Source: Paraburkholderia dinghuensis
Lineage (GTDB): Bacteria; Pseudomonadota; Gammaproteobacteria; Burkholderiales; Burkholderiaceae
DNA length: 64,000 nt
Direction: 5' to 3'
NCBI RefSeq assembly: GCF_003837865.1
Contig: NZ_RQIS01000003.1
Span: 248,001-312,000 of the forward strand
The notes under the pieces are model-generated. The model was not told the DNA's origin and made no database searches. It saw only the letters and a list, made by a program, of their open reading frames with translations. Position numbers and translations under genes: made by a program. Shown here piece after piece: positions 26,394-36,700 of the stretch. Each line of letters opens with the position of its first letter. The first letter of the stretch is position 1.

Positions 26394-27278
26394 TCAGGCG
26401 GGCGTGTCCTCGTTCTTGTCGCGGCGCGGCGCGGGCGTATCCGTGCCGTCCTGCGCGGATTCGTCGATGCCGAGGCGGCGTCGGCGCGCATGCGCTGCGT
26501 CGATCTGCGCCTGCACGTCGGCGCTCACGTTCTCGGTGTTGCGAGGGCCGTCGCCCCGCTCGGCCATTTCCGCCTTCTTGCGGCGCGCGCGTTCGAGCGC
26601 CGCCTCGATGATGGCCTTTTTCTTTGCTTGCGCGTCATCGGCGGGTGTGACTGGGCTTTGTGCTTCTGCAGCAGATGCGGCGTTCGGGGCCGCGCCGGGC
26701 GTCGACGCAGAGGAGGCGGTGGACGAAGCCGCCGCTCGCCGTGCCGCGAGCCTTGCCTCGGCTGCATCGCGCTCGCTCGCGAGCCGTGCCTGGCGGCGCC
26801 CGTAATGCACACGTGCTTCGTCGGCCTGATCCTGCGTCCACGCATCCCAGCCGGTCGCGATGCCCGTGACGGGGATCATGGCGATGCAATCGACGGGGCA
26901 GGGTGCTACGCACAGATCGCAGCCCGTGCACACGTCCTTGATGATGGTGTGCATCTGCTTGGGCGCCCCGACGATCGCATCGATCGGGCATGCCTGCATG
27001 CACAGCGTGCAGCCGATGCAAAGACTTTCGTCGATGAACGCGACGGGGCGGGGACGCTCGACGCCGTTGTCGGGATTGATCGGGATAACGCTCTTGCCGA
27101 GCAGCTTCGCGAGGCGCGCGACACCCTCGGCGCCGCCTGGCGGGCATTGGTTGTAGCTGGCCGTGCCGGCGGCGATGGCCTCGGCGTAGGGCCTGCAGCC
27201 GTCGTAGCCGCACTTCGTGCATTGCGTCTGGGGCAGCAGATCCTCGATGCGGTCTGCGAGGGTCCTGGAATCGTTCAC
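26394..27278 (-). CDS. rnfB: RnfB-like 4Fe-4S protein without N-terminal membrane anchor
   Basis: The 294 residues begin almost directly with the 4Fe-4S domain ([19 protein letters not shown]...NQCPPGG), then two ferredoxin clusters ([16 protein letters not shown] and [16 protein letters not shown]). A charged Ala/Arg-rich C-terminal tail of about 130 residues follows. Canonical RnfB/RsxB has a hydrophobic N-terminal helix that is absent here, and no rnfACDGE genes are nearby. The GTG at 27278 was chosen because it places [14 protein letters not shown] at the expected start; a GTG 31 codons upstream adds repetitive QDTQDTQDT. The nth gene follows after 35 nt. Role: electron carrier of unknown partner (inference). 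Confidence 0.85.
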   Translation of the reverse strand: MNDSRTLADRIEDLLPQTQCTKCGYDGCRPYAEAIAAGTASYNQCPPGGAEGVARLAKLLGKSVIPINPDNGVERPRPVAFIDESLCIGCTLCMQACPIDAIVGAPKQMHTIIKDVCTGCDLCVAPCPVDCIAMIPVTGIATGWDAWTQDQADEARVHYGRRQARLASERDAAEARLAARRAAASSTASSASTPGAAPNAASAAEAQSPVTPADDAQAKKKAIIEAALERARRKKAEMAERGDGPRNTENVSADVQAQIDAAHARRRRLGIDESAQDGTDTPAPRRDKNEDTPA

Positions 27279-27684
27279 GGGTTTTACGTTTGCAGCATCA
27301 GGGCGGGCCGCGCGGATTGTGTCTTGCGTGTCTTGTGTGTCTTGCGCGCCGCAATGCGGCGGCGTGTGCACGGCCCGAAAGTCGCATTATCGCCGATTTC
27401 CCGCATTGCGATTGGCGGGTCATGTGCCATAATCAAAGCGCTTACTTCGAAATGATTGTCGGGGACAGCGTCGAAAGATGGCGCGCGAAACGGCAAAGTA
27501 CGGCAACCAGGCCGGCCCGTAAAACAGAGAACGCAAGACCGTAGGATGAAGGGTGTCTGTCCATTAACCTGGCGCGCCCCGTTCAACGCCGCCGCCCGCG
27601 TGTATGAATAAGGGCGAAAAACGGGCTAGGAGAGGCCCGGCGGTGTGATCCGGAAAACGCGGCTTACCGAGCGATCCTGCCACT
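27279..27684. other. 406-nt divergent spacer between rnfB and a TetR-family gene
   Basis: On the minus strand GATAAT (27385-27390) may be the rnfB -10. On the plus strand TTGCGA (27406-27411) and CATAAT (27428-27433), 16 nt apart, form a possible promoter with a long leader to 27685. Three imperfect 9-nt tandem copies of TGTCTTGCG-type sequence lie at about 27317-27345. No gene was recognised. Confidence 0.5.
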
Positions 27685-28317
27685 ATGAATCAGCCAAAAA
27701 TCAAAAGAGATCCTGAAGGCACCCGTCGTCGCATCCTGCTTGCCGCGGCGGAAGAGTTTGCAGGTGGTGGTCTGTTCGGCGCACGCGTCGATCAGATTGC
27801 ACGCCGCGCGGAAACCAACGAGCGCATGCTCTATTACTACTTCGGCAGCAAGGAGCAGCTGTTTACGGCTGTGCTCGAGCATGCATTCGGCTTGCTCACC
27901 GACGCCGAACGCGCGCTCGACCTCGCCGACCTGGCGCCTGTCGAGGCGATGACGCGGCTCGCGCATTTCGTCTGGGACTACTACCGGGACCACCCCGAGT
28001 TCCTGCGGCTCATCAATAACGAGAACCTGCATGAGGCTCGCTACATGCAGAAGTCCACGCGCATCCGCGAGATGATTTCGCCGATCGTAACGACCGTCTC
28101 ATCGATTCTCGCGCGCGGCGAGGCGGCGGATCTGTTCCGCCCGAACGTCGATCCGCTGAGGCTTTACGTGACGATCTCGGGCATGGGCTACTACATCGTG
28201 TCGAACCGCTTCACGCTCGCTGCTACCCTCGGGCGTGACTTCAGCTCGAGCGCCGAGCGCGCGGAGATCGTCCAGCTCAATACGGAGATGCTGCTTGCAT
28301 ACGTGATGCGCAAGTAG
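27685..28317 (+). CDS. TetR/AcrR family transcriptional regulator
   Basis: This 210-residue regulator has an N-terminal HTH (about residues 12-60; RRRILLAAAEEFAGGGLFGARVDQIA, TNERMLYYYFGSKEQLF) and an all-helical ligand domain with WDYYRDHPEFLRLINNEN and NVDPLRLYVTISGMGYYIVSNRFTLA. The C-terminal pattern resembles RutR-like regulators, but no pyrimidine genes are present, so the ligand is unknown. It is convergent with phaZ. The ATG at 27685 has only a weak ribosome site. No operator palindrome was confidently found. Confidence 0.92.
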   Translation: MNQPKIKRDPEGTRRRILLAAAEEFAGGGLFGARVDQIARRAETNERMLYYYFGSKEQLFTAVLEHAFGLLTDAERALDLADLAPVEAMTRLAHFVWDYYRDHPEFLRLINNENLHEARYMQKSTRIREMISPIVTTVSSILARGEAADLFRPNVDPLRLYVTISGMGYYIVSNRFTLAATLGRDFSSSAERAEIVQLNTEMLLAYVMRK

Positions 28318-28343
28318 CGTCGCTGAAGACCCGGGCTAGCAAG

Positions 28344-28374
28344 GAAGCGCGCGCCGCACACGACGGCGCGCTTC
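28344..28374. terminator. Bidirectional hairpin between tetR-type gene and phaZ
   Basis: GAAGCGCGC (28344-28352)/GCGCGCTTC (28366-28374) lies between the convergent stops at 28317 and 28412. The stem is strong but neither side has a U-tract. Confidence 0.5.
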
Positions 28375-28411
28375 ATGGCGTTCGTACCGTTGACGCGGTC
28401 CTTGAGGGAAC

Positions 28412-29689
28412 TCAGGCGACCGCGTTTTCGCTCGTGCGTTGCTTCGTTTGCTGGTGCTGACGGATGAACTCGCGCAGTTGCGGATAGATGATCGTGCGCC
28501 AGCGGCGGCCCGAGAAGATGCCATAGTGGCCGCACTTCTCGGCGGTCAAGTGATTCTTCTGCGCTTCGGGGATGCCCGTGCACAGGTCGTGCGCGGCGCG
28601 CGTCTGGCCTGCGCCCGAGATGTCGTCGAGTTCGCCTTCGATCGTCAGCAGCGCCGTGGTCCGGATGTCCTGCGGCCGCACGCGCTCACCGGCCACGTCC
28701 CATGTGCCTTCCGCGAGGCGGAATTCCTGGAACACGGTCTTGATGGTCTCCAGATAGTAGTCGGCGGCCATGTCGAGCACGGCGTTGTATTCGTCGTAGA
28801 ACTGGCGATGCGCTTCAGCATCCTCTTCGTCGCCGCGCAGCAAGCTCTTGTAGAAGTCCCAGTGCGACGCGGCGTGGCGCCCCGGATTCATCGCGACGAA
28901 GCCTGCGTGCTGCAGGAAGCCCGGATACACCTGGCGCCCTTCACCCGGATAGTTCGCGGGCACCGTATGGATCACGTTGTTCATGAACCAGTCGAGCGAA
29001 CGCTCGGTGGCGAGCGAGTTGACCGACGTGGGGCTGCGGCGCGCGTCGATCGGGCCACCCATCATCGTCATCGTGCGCGGCGTGTCTTCTCCGCGGCTCG
29101 CCATCAGCGAAATGGCCGCGAGCACCGGCACCGTCGGCTGGCAAACGGAGACGACGTGCAGGTTCTTCGCGCCGATATGGCGGATGAATTCCTGGATGTA
29201 CGCGACGTAGTCGTCGAGGTGGAACGGGCCGGCCTCGAACGGGACCATCCGTGCGTCGATCCAGTCGGTGACGTAGACCTTGTGGTCCTGCAGCATCGTG
29301 CCGATGGTGTCGCGCAGCAACGTGGCGTGGTGGCCCGAGAGCGGCGCGCAGATCAGTACCACCGGATCGTCCTTGAGCGCCGTGACGGTGGCGCTGTCGT
29401 CGGCGAAGCGCTTGAAGCGCAGCAGGCGGCAAAACGGCTTCTGGATGATCGTCTGCTCGACGATCGGAATGTTGAAGCCGTCCCTGACGATCTGGCGGAT
29501 ATTGAATTCCGGTTTCTCGTAGTCCTTGCCGAGCCGGTAGATCAACTCGTAGCCGGCGGCGAGGCGCGTCGCGCCCGGCACGAGCGAGAACGGGCTCGCG
29601 GGATTCGAAAACGACTTGGACGCCGCCTGGGCCCAGGCGGTCATCGGGCTCAGCAGTGCGCGCTGAAATTCGCGGATGTGATAGAGCAT
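28412..29689 (-). CDS. phaZ: Intracellular polyhydroxyalkanoate (PHB) depolymerase
   Basis: The 425-residue cytoplasmic enzyme hydrolyses native PHB granules. It belongs to the Ralstonia PhaZ1 type: the nucleophile Cys183 lies in VVSVCQPTVPVL (Cys in place of the usual lipase Ser), Asp355 in GELDDISG and His388 in KCGHYGIFSG. All three occur at the same numbers reported for the Ralstonia enzyme. The start MLYHIREFQRALLSPMTAWA is typical. A TTGTGCAGCGCAACAA palindrome 181 nt upstream may be a PhaR operator. No synthesis genes (phaCAB) are in the window. Confidence 0.96.
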   Translation of the reverse strand: MLYHIREFQRALLSPMTAWAQAASKSFSNPASPFSLVPGATRLAAGYELIYRLGKDYEKPEFNIRQIVRDGFNIPIVEQTIIQKPFCRLLRFKRFADDSATVTALKDDPVVLICAPLSGHHATLLRDTIGTMLQDHKVYVTDWIDARMVPFEAGPFHLDDYVAYIQEFIRHIGAKNLHVVSVCQPTVPVLAAISLMASRGEDTPRTMTMMGGPIDARRSPTSVNSLATERSLDWFMNNVIHTVPANYPGEGRQVYPGFLQHAGFVAMNPGRHAASHWDFYKSLLRGDEEDAEAHRQFYDEYNAVLDMAADYYLETIKTVFQEFRLAEGTWDVAGERVRPQDIRTTALLTIEGELDDISGAGQTRAAHDLCTGIPEAQKNHLTAEKCGHYGIFSGRRWRTIIYPQLREFIRQHQQTKQRTSENAVA

Positions 29690-29869
29690 GGGTGCTCCGG
29701 CGTTATGGTGTGGTCTGTATCCGGCGTATCCGGTGCGCGCGGGCTAGCGCGTCTCAAAAATGGGCCGGACGGATTAGTATTTTTTCGGGCGCCACACCGA
29801 TCAAGGTAAGGAAACACGCGGACCACGTGTGACGCACAGGTCATGCCAATTCCTTAGGGTGCCAGATCG

Positions 29870-29885
29870 TTGTGCAGCGCAACAA
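29870..29885. promoter_or_regulatory. Candidate PhaR operator upstream of phaZ
   Basis: TTGTGCAGCGCAACAA has the near-palindromic TGC-N3-GCA core reported for PHB-responsive PhaR repressors. Its position is between phaZ (divergent direction end) and GH15, 181 nt upstream of the phaZ start. Assignment is from memory of the motif, not from a search. Confidence 0.45.
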
Positions 29886-29924
29886 CTCTAGTTTAGCTCA
29901 GCTTTGGGAATCCTGACGCATGCG

Positions 29925-31778
29925 TCACTGCGTCGCAACAGTTTCCGTCTCCGCGGGTACGCCTTTGCAAGGCGGGTGCCCAGTCTCCTTTGCCATTTCC
30001 TGTTCGTGGCGGATCAGGTTCAGGCCCGTATGCACGAGCGCAACGTGTGAAAACGCCTGGGGGAAATTGCCGACCAGCCGCCCTGCGACGGGGTCGTATT
30101 CCTCGGACAACAGCCCAACGTCGTTTGCCAGCGACAGCAGGCGCTCGTACATCGCGCGTGCGTCGTCCGTGCGGCCTTGCAGCGCGAGGTTGTCGACCAT
30201 CCAGAAACTGCAGGCGAGGAAGGTGCCTTCGCCCGGTGGCAGTCCGTCGTTGAATTCCGTCGTGCGGTAGCGCATCACGAATCCTTCGCACATCAGGTCG
30301 CGCTCAATGGCCGCAACCGTTCCGGCGATGCGCGGATCCGACGCAGGCAGAAAACCGACCAGCGGCATCAGCAGGAGGCTCGCGTCGAGTTCGGTGCCGT
30401 CGTAGATCTGTGTGAACGAGTTGAGCTGCGTGTTGAAGCTGCGCGCGCAGATGGTCGCGTGGATCGTGTCGCGCAATGCGCGCCAGCGGTCGAGCGGACC
30501 CGGCAGACCGAATTTTTCAGCGGATCGGACCGCGCGCTCGAAGGCCACCCACGCCATTACTTTCGAGAACGTGAAGTGCTGGCGGCCGCCGCGCGTCTCC
30601 CAGATGCCCTCGTCGGGCTCGGTCCAGATCTTTTCCAGGTGATCGAGCATCGCGCACTGGATCGACCACGCGGTTTCGTCGGCCTGCAGTCCGCCCACTC
30701 GGGCGAGATGCAGCGCGTTCGCCACTTCGCCATAAACGTCGAGCTGCAGTTGGCCGACTGCGTTATTGCCGATCCGCACAGGCTTCGCGCCCTCGTAGCC
30801 GGGTAGCCAGTCGATTTCGGACTCGGGCAGACGCCGTTCGCCCGCGAGCCCGTACATGATCTGCAATTGCGACGGCGAGCCCGCCATGACGCGGCCGAGC
30901 CACGCGCGCCAGGCGCGCGCCTCGTCGAAGTAGCCGCCGCGCATCATCGCGAGCAGCGTGATGGTCGCGTCGCGCAGCCAGCAGTAACGGTAGTCCCAGT
31001 TGCGCGTGCCGCCCAGTTGCTCGGGCAGCGAGGTGGTCGGCGCGGCGACGATGCCCCCGGTCGGCTCGTAGGCGAGCGCCTTCAGCGTGATCAGCGAGCG
31101 CCGGATCGGCCCGGCCCAGCGGCCCTCGACCGTGCCGCGCGCCGACCATTCGGTCCAGTAGTTCTCGGTGCGCGCGAGCGCCGTGAACGGGTCGCGCGGC
31201 GGCGGCAGGCGCAGGTGCGAGGCCGCATACGACATCGAGAACGGCACGCGCTCGCCTTCTTTCACCTCGAACTGCGCGACCGTGTGCATGTTTTCGCCTT
31301 GCAGGTCCACGGGCGTGCGCACGACGACGGTATCCGGGCCGACGACCGCCTTGATGCCGTTCTCGTAGGTGAGCCGGCTCACCCACGGCACCGAAAAGCC
31401 ATAGTCGAAGCGCAACACCAGCTCGGAATGCATGCGCACGGTGCCGCGCCGGCCCACCACGATGCGTACGAGTTCCGACCAGCCGTTGCCCGGCGGCATG
31501 AAGTCGATCAGCGTGACGGCACCATCGGGCGTTTCGAAGTCGGTTTCGAGGATCAGCGTTTCGCCGCGGTAGCGGCGCGTGATCTTGACCTCGACGCCGG
31601 GGTCGACCTCGGGTGCGATGAGCCAGCGGCCGTTCTCCTCGGTGCCGAGCAGCGCGGCAAAGCACGCACCGGAATCGAATCGCGGCCAGCAAAGCCAGTC
31701 GATGGATCCGGCGCGGGACACGAGCGCGGCGGTGTGGCCGTCGCCGATCAGGGCGTAGTCTTCGATGGGAGCGGGCAT
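29925..31778 (-). CDS. Glycoside hydrolase family 15 protein (glucoamylase/trehalase type)
   Basis: The 617-residue protein starts MPAPIEDYALIGDGHTAALVSRAGSIDWLCWPRFDS, the hallmark of bacterial GH15 proteins that hydrolyse trehalose or alpha-glucans. The (alpha/alpha)6 barrel carries RNWDYRYCWLRDATITL, LDVYGEV and EGTFLACSFWMVDNL. No signal peptide is visible, so it is probably cytoplasmic. ATG 31778 is preferred to a TTG 17 codons upstream, which adds non-conserved residues. Substrate cannot be settled; trehalase activity is known for some members. No other trehalose gene is in the window. Confidence 0.9.
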   Translation of the reverse strand: MPAPIEDYALIGDGHTAALVSRAGSIDWLCWPRFDSGACFAALLGTEENGRWLIAPEVDPGVEVKITRRYRGETLILETDFETPDGAVTLIDFMPPGNGWSELVRIVVGRRGTVRMHSELVLRFDYGFSVPWVSRLTYENGIKAVVGPDTVVVRTPVDLQGENMHTVAQFEVKEGERVPFSMSYAASHLRLPPPRDPFTALARTENYWTEWSARGTVEGRWAGPIRRSLITLKALAYEPTGGIVAAPTTSLPEQLGGTRNWDYRYCWLRDATITLLAMMRGGYFDEARAWRAWLGRVMAGSPSQLQIMYGLAGERRLPESEIDWLPGYEGAKPVRIGNNAVGQLQLDVYGEVANALHLARVGGLQADETAWSIQCAMLDHLEKIWTEPDEGIWETRGGRQHFTFSKVMAWVAFERAVRSAEKFGLPGPLDRWRALRDTIHATICARSFNTQLNSFTQIYDGTELDASLLLMPLVGFLPASDPRIAGTVAAIERDLMCEGFVMRYRTTEFNDGLPPGEGTFLACSFWMVDNLALQGRTDDARAMYERLLSLANDVGLLSEEYDPVAGRLVGNFPQAFSHVALVHTGLNLIRHEQEMAKETGHPPCKGVPAETETVATQ

Positions 31779-31903
31779 GGTTAGCGGTCCGACAGGCGTT
31801 GTATGGTTTAACGGCACATGCACGGACAAGATTAGTGGGTGCAGGGGTGTGTGCGCAACGCGTTTTGCCGGAGCCGCTTGCCCGATGGGGCCGGGCGTGT
31901 TGT

Positions 31904-32053
31904 TCAGAGGTGGCCGCTGACGCCGACGAGACCGAGCATTCCTATGATGATCAGGTACAACGCGACGATGTAGTTGAGCAGGCGCGGCACCACGAGAATC
32001 AGGATGCCGGCGATCAGCGAGGCAATCGGGCCGATGCCGAGATGGATGTTCAT
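31904..32053 (-). CDS. DUF3096 small membrane protein, 49 aa
   Basis: A short frame encodes MNIHLGIGPIASLIAGILIL, then VVPRLLNYIVALYLIIIGML and GLVGVSGHL. The two hydrophobic helices separated by VPRLLN match DUF3096, a family of about 45-55-residue bacterial membrane proteins of unknown role. It lies 125 nt upstream of the GH15 start on the same strand and may be co-transcribed with it. GGAATC precedes the ATG; the ribosome site is weak. Confidence 0.82.
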   Translation of the reverse strand: MNIHLGIGPIASLIAGILILVVPRLLNYIVALYLIIIGMLGLVGVSGHL

Positions 32054-32344
32054 GTTCGATTCCTGGTAGGGCCTGTTTGCGCTAATAACAGGCGTGTTCC
32101 CTGGCTTAAAAAATCCATTTCACGGGCTGGCCGCCAGAAGGGCCGCTTGCCGGTTCGTCGCAATCCTCGTGCTCGGCTTGTCCGGCGGAGCGCGCAGGCC
32201 TGTTACTGGCGTGAATGGGCCGTATGCGGGCGCGTGTCGCGCGCGGGTGATCAACGTCTCTTATACTCGGGGCGGATCCGTCAGAACATGGTGCGCTCGC
32301 GCGTGACGCCGATCTGCTTCGCTGCGCAAGAAGGGGAGACCGAC

Positions 32345-33622
32345 GTGTTCTCGCGCCTTGCATCTGCATACGCCGTGCCCGGTTTGAACCGGTGCATCCC
32401 GCGCGGGCGTGCCCGCGGACTTTTCCATCGTCTCAATCAAATCATCGACGGTCTCGTCATCATGACTCTCGTCTCCGCTACCCACGCCCTCGCCCAATCG
32501 TCCGCCGCCACCGCACCTGCGGACGACGGTGTCTGCAACCTGATCGTCGGAACCTACACGGGCGGCAAGAGCGAGGGGATCTACGTCTTCCGTTTCGATG
32601 CGAAGACTGGCGACGCCACTCCAGTGAGCGTCGCGAAGACGGTGAATCCTGCTTATCTGGCCGTGAGTCGCGACCGTCGCTTCGTTTATGCCGTCAACGA
32701 ATTGCCCGGTGAAGACGGGCCCGCGTCGCTACGTGGCGACGTGAGCGCGTTTGCCTTCGATCCCGCGAGCGGGCAACTCAAGTTTCTCAACAAGGTTTCC
32801 GCCGAGGGTAATGATCCGTGCTATCTGAGCCTGTCCCCGGACGGGCGTTATGTGTTCGTCGCGAACTACTCGATTGCCGCTGATCCCGGTGGCAGTTTTG
32901 TCGTGCTGCCGGTCGAGCAGGACGGCACGCTCGGCACGCCCCTGCAAACCGTGCGTCACGAGGGGCGCGGCCCGGTGAAGGGGCGTCAGGACAGCGCCCA
33001 CGTCCACTCGACGGTGTTCTCGCCCGACGGCCGTTTCCTCTACGCGCAGGATCTCGGCGCCGACAAGCTCTACACCTGGCGCTACACGGCGGACGGTAAA
33101 GGTGGTGTCGTCAGTCCGGCTGAGTGGCATTACACGGAGATGAAGGCAGGTTCCGGCCCGCGTCATCTGGTCTTCAGCAATGACGGACGCCACGCGTACG
33201 TCATCGACGAGCTGGCCGCGTCGGTCACCGTGCTTCGTGATCAGAACGGGCGCCTCGTGCCCGAGCAGACCGAGCCGCTCGTCGAGCCCGGCTTCAAGGG
33301 CGCGGTGGGTGCGGCGGCGCTGCATCTGTCGCCGGACGGTCGCTTCCTTTACGCGTCCAATCGTGGCGACGCCAACGACATCACGATCTTCGCAGTCGAT
33401 CAAGCTGGCGGGAAGCTTTCGCGCGTCGGGCGTCAGTCCAGCCTCGGAAAGACGCCGCGCGAGTTCTCCATCGATCCGACCGGCCGGTGGCTGATCGTCG
33501 GTAACCAGAATAGCGACACGGCTTATGTGTTCCGCCGCGATCCGCAGACCGGCCTGCTCGGGCCAGACCCGAAGCGGCTCGACATCGGGGCGCCGGTCGA
33601 TTTCAGGTTCGTCGCGCGGTAA
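32345..33622 (+). CDS. Lactonase family beta-propeller protein (6-phosphogluconolactonase/YbhE-like), exported
   Basis: The 425-residue precursor has a long N-terminal leader whose hydrophobic part (IIDGLVIMTLVSATHALAQ) looks like a Sec signal cleaved near residue 51. The mature part is a seven-bladed propeller: NLIVGTYTGGKSEGIYVFRFD, LSPDGRYVFVANYS, HVHSTVFSPDGRFLYAQDLGADKL and REFSIDPTGRWLIVGNQ. The GTG at 32345 is chosen because AAGGGGAG lies 6 nt upstream. Classical Pgl of this fold is cytoplasmic, so an exported copy probably acts on another sugar lactone or is a structural homologue (inference). Confidence 0.88.
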   Translation: MFSRLASAYAVPGLNRCIPRGRARGLFHRLNQIIDGLVIMTLVSATHALAQSSAATAPADDGVCNLIVGTYTGGKSEGIYVFRFDAKTGDATPVSVAKTVNPAYLAVSRDRRFVYAVNELPGEDGPASLRGDVSAFAFDPASGQLKFLNKVSAEGNDPCYLSLSPDGRYVFVANYSIAADPGGSFVVLPVEQDGTLGTPLQTVRHEGRGPVKGRQDSAHVHSTVFSPDGRFLYAQDLGADKLYTWRYTADGKGGVVSPAEWHYTEMKAGSGPRHLVFSNDGRHAYVIDELAASVTVLRDQNGRLVPEQTEPLVEPGFKGAVGAAALHLSPDGRFLYASNRGDANDITIFAVDQAGGKLSRVGRQSSLGKTPREFSIDPTGRWLIVGNQNSDTAYVFRRDPQTGLLGPDPKRLDIGAPVDFRFVAR

Positions 33623-33681
33623 CGCGTTTGCCGTGCGACGCCCCACGAGCGTCAACGCGCTGTGATTCCGGTACGTCGAAT

Positions 33682-33705
33682 GAGGCGCGGCGTGCGCCGC
33701 GCCTC
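33682..33705. terminator. GC hairpin between convergent lactonase and ftsK genes
   Basis: GAGGCGCGGC (33682-33691), GTGC loop, GCCGCGCCTC (33696-33705). The perfect 10-bp stem sits 2 nt from the ftsK stop codon and has no U-tract on either strand. Confidence 0.55.
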
Positions 33706-33707
33706 GC

Positions 33708-36700
33708 TTACTCAGGCTGACCCGGCGCGAGCACTTCACGGCTGCCGTTGATGCCCATCGGCGAGACTAGACCCGCCGCCTCCATCTGTTCGACGAGCCG
33801 CGCGGCGCGGTTATAGCCGATGCGCAACTGCCGCTGCACGGACGAGATCGACGCGCGCCGCGTGCGCACGACGAACGCGACGGCTTCGTCGTAGAGCGGA
33901 TCGGCTTCGGCGTCGGGCGCGTCGCCGAAGAGGTCCTGCGGCGCGCCTTCGGAGGCCGGTCCGTCGAGGATGCCTTCCACGTACTCCGGCTCGCCGAACT
34001 GCTTCAGATACTCGACGACTGCGTGCACTTCTTCATCGGCGACGAACGCGCCATGCACGCGCTGCGGATAGCCCGTGCCGGGCGGCAGGAACAGCATGTC
34101 GCCCTGGCCGAGCAGCGACTCGGCGCCCATCTGGTCGAGGATCGTGCGCGAGTCGATCTTCGACGACACCTGGAACGCCACACGCGTCGGAATGTTCGCC
34201 TTGATGAGGCCTGTGATGACGTCGACCGAGGGGCGCTGCGTCGCGAGAATCAGGTGGATGCCGGCCGCGCGCGCTTTCTGCGCGAGACGTGCGATCAGCT
34301 CTTCGATCTTCTTGCCGGCCACCATCATGAGGTCGGCGAGTTCGTCGATCACGACGACGATCATCGGCATCGGCGAGAGCGGCTCGGGTGCCTCGGGCGT
34401 GAGCGAGAACGGATTGCCGATCTTCTTTTCCTGCGCTTGCGCGTCGCGGATCTTCTGGTTGAAGCCTGCGAGATTGCGCACGCCCACGGCCGACATCAGC
34501 CGGTAGCGCTTTTCCATTTCGCCGACACACCAGTTGAGCGCGTTGGCGGCGAGCTTCATGTCCGTGACGACCGGCGCGAGCAGATGCGGAATGCCCTCGT
34601 AGACTGACAGTTCGAGCATCTTCGGATCGATCATGATGAGCCGCACGTCCTCAGGCGCCGCCTTGTAGAGGAGCGAGAGGATCATCGCGTTGATCGCGAC
34701 GGATTTGCCCGAGCCGGTCGTGCCCGCGACGAGCATGTGCGGCGCCTTCGCGAGATCGGTGACGATGGGCTGGCCGACGATGTCCTTGCCCAACGCGATC
34801 GTGAGCTTCGAGGGCGAGCGCTGCCACGGCGCCGATTCGAGGATCTCCGAGAGCCGGATCATGTGGCGGCGTGCGTTGGGCAGTTCGAGCCCCATGCAGG
34901 TCTTGCCGGGGATCGTTTCGACGACGCGGATCGACGTGAGGCCGAGGCCGCGCGAGAGGTCCTTCATGAGGCCGACGATCTGGCTGCCGCGCACGCCGAG
35001 CGCTGGCTCGATTTCGAAGCGCGTGATGACCGGACCCGCCGATGCGCCGACCACAGTAACCGGCACCTTGAACTCCTGGAGGCGCTGCTCGATGAGCTGG
35101 CCCGTTTCGGCGAGCTTTTCCTCGGAGACCGGTTCGGCGTCCGACGAAGCGTGCTCGAGCAGATCGAATCCGGGCAACTCGACCGCCGACGCGGTGAGCG
35201 GTTCGAACACGAAGCCAGTCGGTGCGTGGCCGCGCACCGGCTGGCGCGCGGCGGTTTCTTCTGTCGTGGGGGGCAGTCCGGCTGCCTCGTCGTCCGAGTC
35301 GCTTTCGGACACTGCGGCCGGGGCCGAGGTGGCTGCGGCGAACGTCGGTCCGGGTGCGGCAGCGGTCACGGCGTGTGGGAACGGCGCGGCGATTGCTGCG
35401 GCGTCCCATGGTGCGGCGATCGACGGCGCGCCGGGTGCGGTTGGCGTGGCTGGCGACGCCGCTGGTTGTGCGGTATGTGCGGGGGTGATTTCCCACGGCA
35501 TTTCAGCGACGCGCGGGAAGCGCACGATGTTCGAGCCGTCTGATGACCCCTGCGAAGGGGGGAGGGCGCTCGCGGGCTGTTGCGCGGTTTCGTCGGCGCC
35601 GATCGTCACGCGCGCGGGTAGCGTTTCATTTGCGTTCGCGTCTGCTGTTACGAGTTGCACGGCGACTGCGTCGGGGACGATCGGTTCGCTCGCTGCAGGC
35701 GTCTCGTCCGTGTCCGTATGAATCGTGACGGGGGCCGCAACCGGCGCAGCCGTCGGCGCGGTGGACATCGCCATGTCCGCGTGCGTGGGGGCGAACGTCG
35801 TGACCGCTTCGTCGCTGCCCGTTGTGTCAGCAGGCTCCGGTGACGCTTGAATCTCGTCCAGCGGTTCGTCGTCGAGCAGGATCCACGGTGCGAGGCCGTG
35901 GTCAGCCGCGGGCCAGGACGGCTGCGGCGGCGCGGCGAACGCGAGCGGCGACACGCCGCTGTCCTGACCAGCCGTCACGGTCGTGCTTTGTTGCTGCACG
36001 GCTTCGGCTGGCGGCGCGTCGGGCATCACGTCGTGCCGGAAGTGACTGGGCGTTGTCGCAGCGGTTACGTGGCCGGTTTCCGTGGGCCGCATCGAATGAA
36101 TGCGCGCGAGGGGTTCGCCGGGGTCGGTATCGTGTGCCGACGCGGCGACGGGCGCATCCATGCCTGTAGTGGCCGGCACCGCTGCAGACCACGCGTCGTG
36201 CAGAGCAAACGGCGTCGCGGAAAACGGCGTTGCCGTATCGGGCGCGAGCGCGCGCGTGTCGCGGGTGTCATACGCGATCGAGTCAGCGAGCGCTGCCTCG
36301 TCACCCGGCACGACGTCCGGATCGGCATCGTGCATGAAGCCGGGTTGCGGCGCGCCGAACGTCGTTGGCGTCTCGGGCAACCATGCGAAAGGCGCGGCTG
36401 CGGACTGCGTCTGATGCACTCCGGTGGCTGGTGACGCATCGAATTCGCCATGGGCGGTGGCCACAACGTCCGTTTCGGCGGACCACACCCCTGCGGTGGC
36501 CGGGCGAGGCGCGGCAATGGTGCCTCCACCCGTCGTAGCCGGGGCAGCGACCGGCTGTGTTGCAGCCTGTAAATTAGCGCTCGGGAATTGCGGCTCCGAT
36601 GTATTCGCGTCAGAGAGATTCGCGTCCGTCCCGATCGCGACCTCCGGGTGTCCCCCGGCGCTCGAGTGCCGCGCGAGGCTCGCGCCAGCGAGCGTCGTCC

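Noticed and set aside
27317..27345. Tandem TGTCTTGCG-type 9-nt repeat as a regulatory array
   Set aside because: Only three imperfect copies in the rnfB upstream region; explained by simple slippage and without supporting context.
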